DNA of 39,683 nt. Origin: Bacteroidales bacterium (GTDB lineage Bacteria; Bacteroidota; Bacteroidia; Bacteroidales; UBA932). Position 1 is the stretch's first letter; every line of letters begins with the position of its first letter. A model generated the notes under the pieces. It made no database searches. It was not told where the DNA came from and saw only the letters and a program-made list of their open reading frames with translations. Where the stretch lies: positions 1-39,683 of the forward strand of contig JAFUZO010000053.1 of the NCBI GenBank assembly GCA_017476575.1. The letters run 5' to 3'. Positions 36,454 to 39,683 of the stretch are shown here, one piece after another. Position numbers and translations under genes: made by a program.

Positions 36454-38927
36454 TGGTCCGGAACGTCTCTATCCAGATCCTGCTTGCGGCGGCTGTCCTG
36501 GCCGTCGCAGGCTCCTGCGGCGGGAGCGGGAAGGAACCGGCGGGCAGCCAGACCCCGCTGACCGTCTCGCCCACCTCGGCGACGGTCGCCGCCCTGGGTG
36601 AACAGAAGACCTTCTCGGTCACCTCGTCCACCGACTGGTATGCACGCAGTTCGCAGTCCTGGCTGAAGGTGGTCACCGCGACGGGGAAGGGGAGCGGCAG
36701 CGCCGCTTCGCTGACCGTCTCCGCCGAGGAGAACAAGACGGTGTCTGCCCGGACCGCCGAACTGACCGTCTCCAACCTCGGTGACGAGAAAGTCACCGTC
36801 ACCATCGAACAGGCGGCGGGCTCCGGCGAGGCCGGGGCGCGGGGAATCACCTCGGCGGCCGACCTGGTCGCCTTCGCCAAGGCGGTGAACGGGGAGGGCT
36901 CCATCGCCCTCTACCTCGTGGACGGCGTGGTGAAGATCATGAATGACATCGACGCATCCTCGATCACGGAATGGATCCCGGCCGGAACCTCCGCCTCGCC
37001 GCTCACCTACAGCATCGACGGCGGCAACCACACCATCCGGAACGTGAACTGGAAGGTGGATGTGTCGAAGTACCCGCTGGCCGGACTGGTCGGCGCGGCC
37101 CGCAACATCACCATCGAACGGCTCACCTTCGGCAGCGAGGGCAGCCGGGTCGAATTCTCCGGCGAGGCCTCCGGAAAGGTCCGGGCAGGCGGCATCGTCG
37201 GCCGGGCAGAGGGGGTCACCCTGGAGCGGGTGACCAACAACGCCACGCTCGCGGTGACCGGCAAGTCCGCCACCGGCAACGACCTGATCATCGGCGGCCT
37301 GGCGGGCTATGCCGATGCCGACTGCGTCGTGGGCGGCGACCTCCGCACGACCAAGGGCTGTGTCAACAACGGCAATCTTCTCGTGACCGTCGCGGCGCAG
37401 GAAGGCGGCCTGGTCGGCTACCTGTCCGGCAAGGTCACCAACTGCACCAACTACGGGGCGGTCCTCGGCAAGGTCGACGGCAGTTACGGCCCGGGCTGGC
37501 TCTGTTCCTACAACCGGACCAAGGCGAATGTCACCTCCAACTACGGCTATGGCTATGTCGGCGACTACGACCTCCATGCCGCCCGGCCGGAAGGGGCGGT
37601 CCCGGCGATGATGAAGAACGCGATGATGAACTACGAGGAGGCCTACGACCTGGAGAACAACACGGTCGACTGGACGCTCGATGCCTATTACGACTGGACG
37701 GAGGAGGAGACGCGGACGCTGCACAGCGGCGTCGTGTACCATCACTATTCCTGCGACAACGTCCCCCGGCAGATCCATGTGCTGGAAGTCGACCTGAAAG
37801 ACCCGGGCATCGAAATCACCTCGGCCTTCGCCAATGAGGTGGTCCCGAATCCGAACGGCAACAACAACAGCAACAACGGGTTCAAGATCCGGGAAACCCT
37901 TTCCCAACTCTGCACCCGCCGCCGGAGCGAGGGACAGAAGATCCTGGGCGGTGTCAACGCCTGTTTCTTCGACTCGCACAACGGCATCTCACGCGGCTTC
38001 CACGTGGAGGAAGGCGAACCGGTCTATATCAACAACCCTTCCGTCGTGTCTTCCCTGCCCAACCACCTGTGGGGCTTCACCGTCTTCGCCGACGGGACGG
38101 CCTCCTGCGGCCAGAAGAAGTTCACCGGGCGTCTCCGGACCGGCGGCAAGGAATATCCCTTCTATACGGTCAACGACACCACGCTGCGGCATGCCTCGCC
38201 GGACATTTCGCCGGTCAACCTCTTCACCGCACGCTATGTCCGGACGCCGCATGCAGCCTATCCCAACCTGGTGAACGAACTGGCGGACAACGTGCTCTAT
38301 GTCATCTGCGAGTACACCGGCGCCCCGATGAAGGTCAACACCGGCTATGCCGCGGCCCGGGTCGTCAGCATCCAGGACGGACGCTCCGCCCGGCTGCAGA
38401 CGCTTCCGTATATCACGGCCGGGAACCGGGTCGGCATCGCCCTCTCGGGGACCTATGCCACCGAGTGGGCCGGGTCGGTGAAGGTCGGCGACACGGTGGA
38501 ACTGTCCTGCACCATCGCCATCGACGGGGATGCCTCCAAACCCATCCTGACCCTCGACTCCACGATGTTCCAGTTGATGACGGACGGAAAGGACAATTCC
38601 GGTTCGCCCGGCACCTCCTCCACCCTCTACACCAAGTACGACCCGCTGACCTTCCCGGTGGTCAGCGAGGACGGCAGCAAGGTGTGGATCGTGGAAATCG
38701 ACGGACGGCAGGACTGGTTCTCCACCGGCGTCAAAGGCTATGAGATCTACCGGATCGCCCAAAAACTCGGCGGCTGGAACGTGACCCGGTTCGACGGCGG
38801 CGGCTCGTCGGCGATGTGGGTCTGGGATGCCTCCGCAGGCCGGGGTGCGCTCGTCAGCAGTCCCAGCGACTCCTCCAACGGGAAGGAGCGCAGTTGCCTG
38901 AGTTATCTGCTTGTCAGGGAAAAGTAA
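36453..38927 (+). CDS. Lipoprotein with BACON, GLUG-like and phosphodiester-glycosidase (NAGPA/DUF2233) domains
   Basis: The 824-residue product has a lipoprotein signal (C22 in VAGSC), a BACON-like domain (about 35-105, with TSSTDWYARSSQSWLKV), a GLUG-like beta-repeat region (about 115-320) and a NAGPA/DUF2233 domain (about 430-824). The latter shows GVNACFF at 500-506, RGFHVEEGEPVY, and FDGGGSSAMW with D781, typical of this family. Its best-known member is the human enzyme that removes GlcNAc from GlcNAc-1-phospho-mannose; the structure of a Bacteroides ovatus relative is known. It may cleave phosphodiester-linked sugars in host or microbial glycans at the cell surface. The ATG overlaps the susD stop by one base (TGATG). 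Confidence 0.85.
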   Translation: MVRNVSIQILLAAAVLAVAGSCGGSGKEPAGSQTPLTVSPTSATVAALGEQKTFSVTSSTDWYARSSQSWLKVVTATGKGSGSAASLTVSAEENKTVSARTAELTVSNLGDEKVTVTIEQAAGSGEAGARGITSAADLVAFAKAVNGEGSIALYLVDGVVKIMNDIDASSITEWIPAGTSASPLTYSIDGGNHTIRNVNWKVDVSKYPLAGLVGAARNITIERLTFGSEGSRVEFSGEASGKVRAGGIVGRAEGVTLERVTNNATLAVTGKSATGNDLIIGGLAGYADADCVVGGDLRTTKGCVNNGNLLVTVAAQEGGLVGYLSGKVTNCTNYGAVLGKVDGSYGPGWLCSYNRTKANVTSNYGYGYVGDYDLHAARPEGAVPAMMKNAMMNYEEAYDLENNTVDWTLDAYYDWTEEETRTLHSGVVYHHYSCDNVPRQIHVLEVDLKDPGIEITSAFANEVVPNPNGNNNSNNGFKIRETLSQLCTRRRSEGQKILGGVNACFFDSHNGISRGFHVEEGEPVYINNPSVVSSLPNHLWGFTVFADGTASCGQKKFTGRLRTGGKEYPFYTVNDTTLRHASPDISPVNLFTARYVRTPHAAYPNLVNELADNVLYVICEYTGAPMKVNTGYAAARVVSIQDGRSARLQTLPYITAGNRVGIALSGTYATEWAGSVKVGDTVELSCTIAIDGDASKPILTLDSTMFQLMTDGKDNSGSPGTSSTLYTKYDPLTFPVVSEDGSKVWIVEIDGRQDWFSTGVKGYEIYRIAQKLGGWNVTRFDGGGSSAMWVWDASAGRGALVSSPSDSSNGKERSCLSYLLVREK

Positions 38928-38939
38928 AATAAAACCGAT

Positions 38940-39683
38940 ATGAAAACACTGCATACAATAACCCTTGCGCTGCTCTGCGGAGCGGCCCTGGCGGTCTCCT
39001 GCAACGAGAAAGAGGACTCCGCCTGCACCATCACGGTCGACCGGGAGACGGTCGGCAACGTGGCGGCAAACAATCCCGGCGACGAAGTCATCGTCGTGAC
39101 GACCGACGCCCCCTACTGGATCGCCCAGACGCCCGACTGGATCAAGATCGATCCGGTGACGGCGCCCGGCGGCGGGAAGAGCACCATCGTGACCCTGACC
39201 ATCGCCTCCAACTACCGGAACGAATCGACGGATACCTTCCCCCGCAGCGGCGAGGTCCGCTTCTCCGGCGGCATGACTTCGACCATCGTGACGGTCAACC
39301 AACTCGGCCATGAGGGGGTCATCGATCCGGACGCCAGCATCGGCGGCATCCCGGACGAGGATGAGTTCATGGCATTCGTGGAGGCCGTCAACAACGGCGA
39401 CGCCATCGTCCGCTGGCTCAACGAGGCCGGCGAAGTGGAACTGCTCGACGACCTCGACCTCGCCGAAATCGACGATTGGACACCGATCGGGAATGTCGAA
39501 TCCACCGGCAACGGCAACAATGCCTGCAAACTCACGGGCAACTCCTTCAGCGGCACCTTCAACGGCGGCGGCCATACCATCAAGAACTTCAAGGCTGCCG
39601 CCACCATCCCGGACGGCGCCACCTGGGGCCTGTTCGGCGCCATCGAGAACGCGGTTGTCAAGAACCTCAACCTGGAGGCCGAC
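38940..39683 (+). CDS. BACON/GLUG-like surface lipoprotein, cut by the window end
   Basis: The frame opens at ATG 38940 and is still open after 248 codons at the window edge. It begins with a lipoprotein signal (C21 in LAVSC), then a BACON-like domain with TTDAPYWIAQTPDWIKIDP. A region that resembles the GLUG-like part of the preceding protein follows: FMAFVEAVNNGD against VAFAKAVNGEGS, and DDWTPIGNVES plus FNGGGHTIKNFKA against TEWIPAGTSAS plus IDGGNHTIRNVNW. It starts 12 bases after the previous stop and is part of the same locus. Any catalytic domain beyond the edge cannot be seen. Confidence 0.8.
   Translation, partial: MKTLHTITLALLCGAALAVSCNEKEDSACTITVDRETVGNVAANNPGDEVIVVTTDAPYWIAQTPDWIKIDPVTAPGGGKSTIVTLTIASNYRNESTDTFPRSGEVRFSGGMTSTIVTVNQLGHEGVIDPDASIGGIPDEDEFMAFVEAVNNGDAIVRWLNEAGEVELLDDLDLAEIDDWTPIGNVESTGNGNNACKLTGNSFSGTFNGGGHTIKNFKAAATIPDGATWGLFGAIENAVVKNLNLEAD

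Overview
The window comes from a GC-rich member of the Bacteroidota, most likely a gut-type Bacteroidales. Four things point there: promoter boxes of the TAnnTTTG type sit directly upstream of most transcription units; start codons lack Shine-Dalgarno sequences; there is a SusC/SusD pair controlled by an ECF sigma factor and a FecR anti-sigma factor; and there are BACON and GLUG-like lipoproteins. Genus cannot be fixed from the sequence alone. No tRNA, rRNA, CRISPR array, transposase, integrase or phage gene was found.

Layout. 1-2953: prfA and queF (+) converge on a four-helix membrane LytTR regulator (-). 3110-6871: a fatty-acid synthesis cluster, fabH, fabK, fabF and fabZ (+); fabK has its own promoter and a structured leader. 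6872-9521: a terminator, a DUF4293-like membrane protein (-), a uridine-phosphorylase-like enzyme (+), a palindromic repeat and a secreted esterase (-). 9699-12893: a ClpC-type ATPase without M domain (+), an unlisted 41-codon gene (-) and a phosphoglycolate-phosphatase-like HAD enzyme (+). 12979-19137: gyrA with a TPR protein, a second copy of the palindromic repeat, then a CapA-like phosphoesterase overlapping phoH. 19162-26423: an apparent operon behind a second copy of the fabK-type leader, with a SPOR lipoprotein, an M28-like/TonB_C protein that has lost catalytic residues, leuS, two tandem YitT-family proteins and a membrane-anchored AraC-type regulator. 26449-29310: a UUCG terminator, an RluA-type pseudouridine synthase (-), dnaK (+) and its terminator. 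29386-end: a glycan-uptake locus with ECF sigma, FecR, SusC with STN domain, SusD interrupted by an in-frame TAA, a lipoprotein with a phosphodiester-glycosidase (NAGPA/DUF2233) domain, and the start of a related BACON/GLUG lipoprotein.

How the genes fit together. The left and middle parts are housekeeping: translation termination, queuosine synthesis, fatty acids, proteolysis, DNA topology and tRNA charging. The right end is an accessory polysaccharide-utilisation-type locus. Its STN domain, FecR and ECF sigma factor form a known substrate-sensing relay, and its NAGPA domain suggests a glycan with phosphodiester-linked sugars. The least expected signals are: a two-copy 5' leader (before fabK and before the SPOR operon) that combines a possible 11-codon leader peptide, a long-range stem and a U-tract; a predicted inactive M28 peptidase domain fused to TonB_C; a fresh-looking nonsense codon in susD; a 71-bp palindromic repeat whose two copies have different but self-complementary outer arms; and several near-leaderless promoters.
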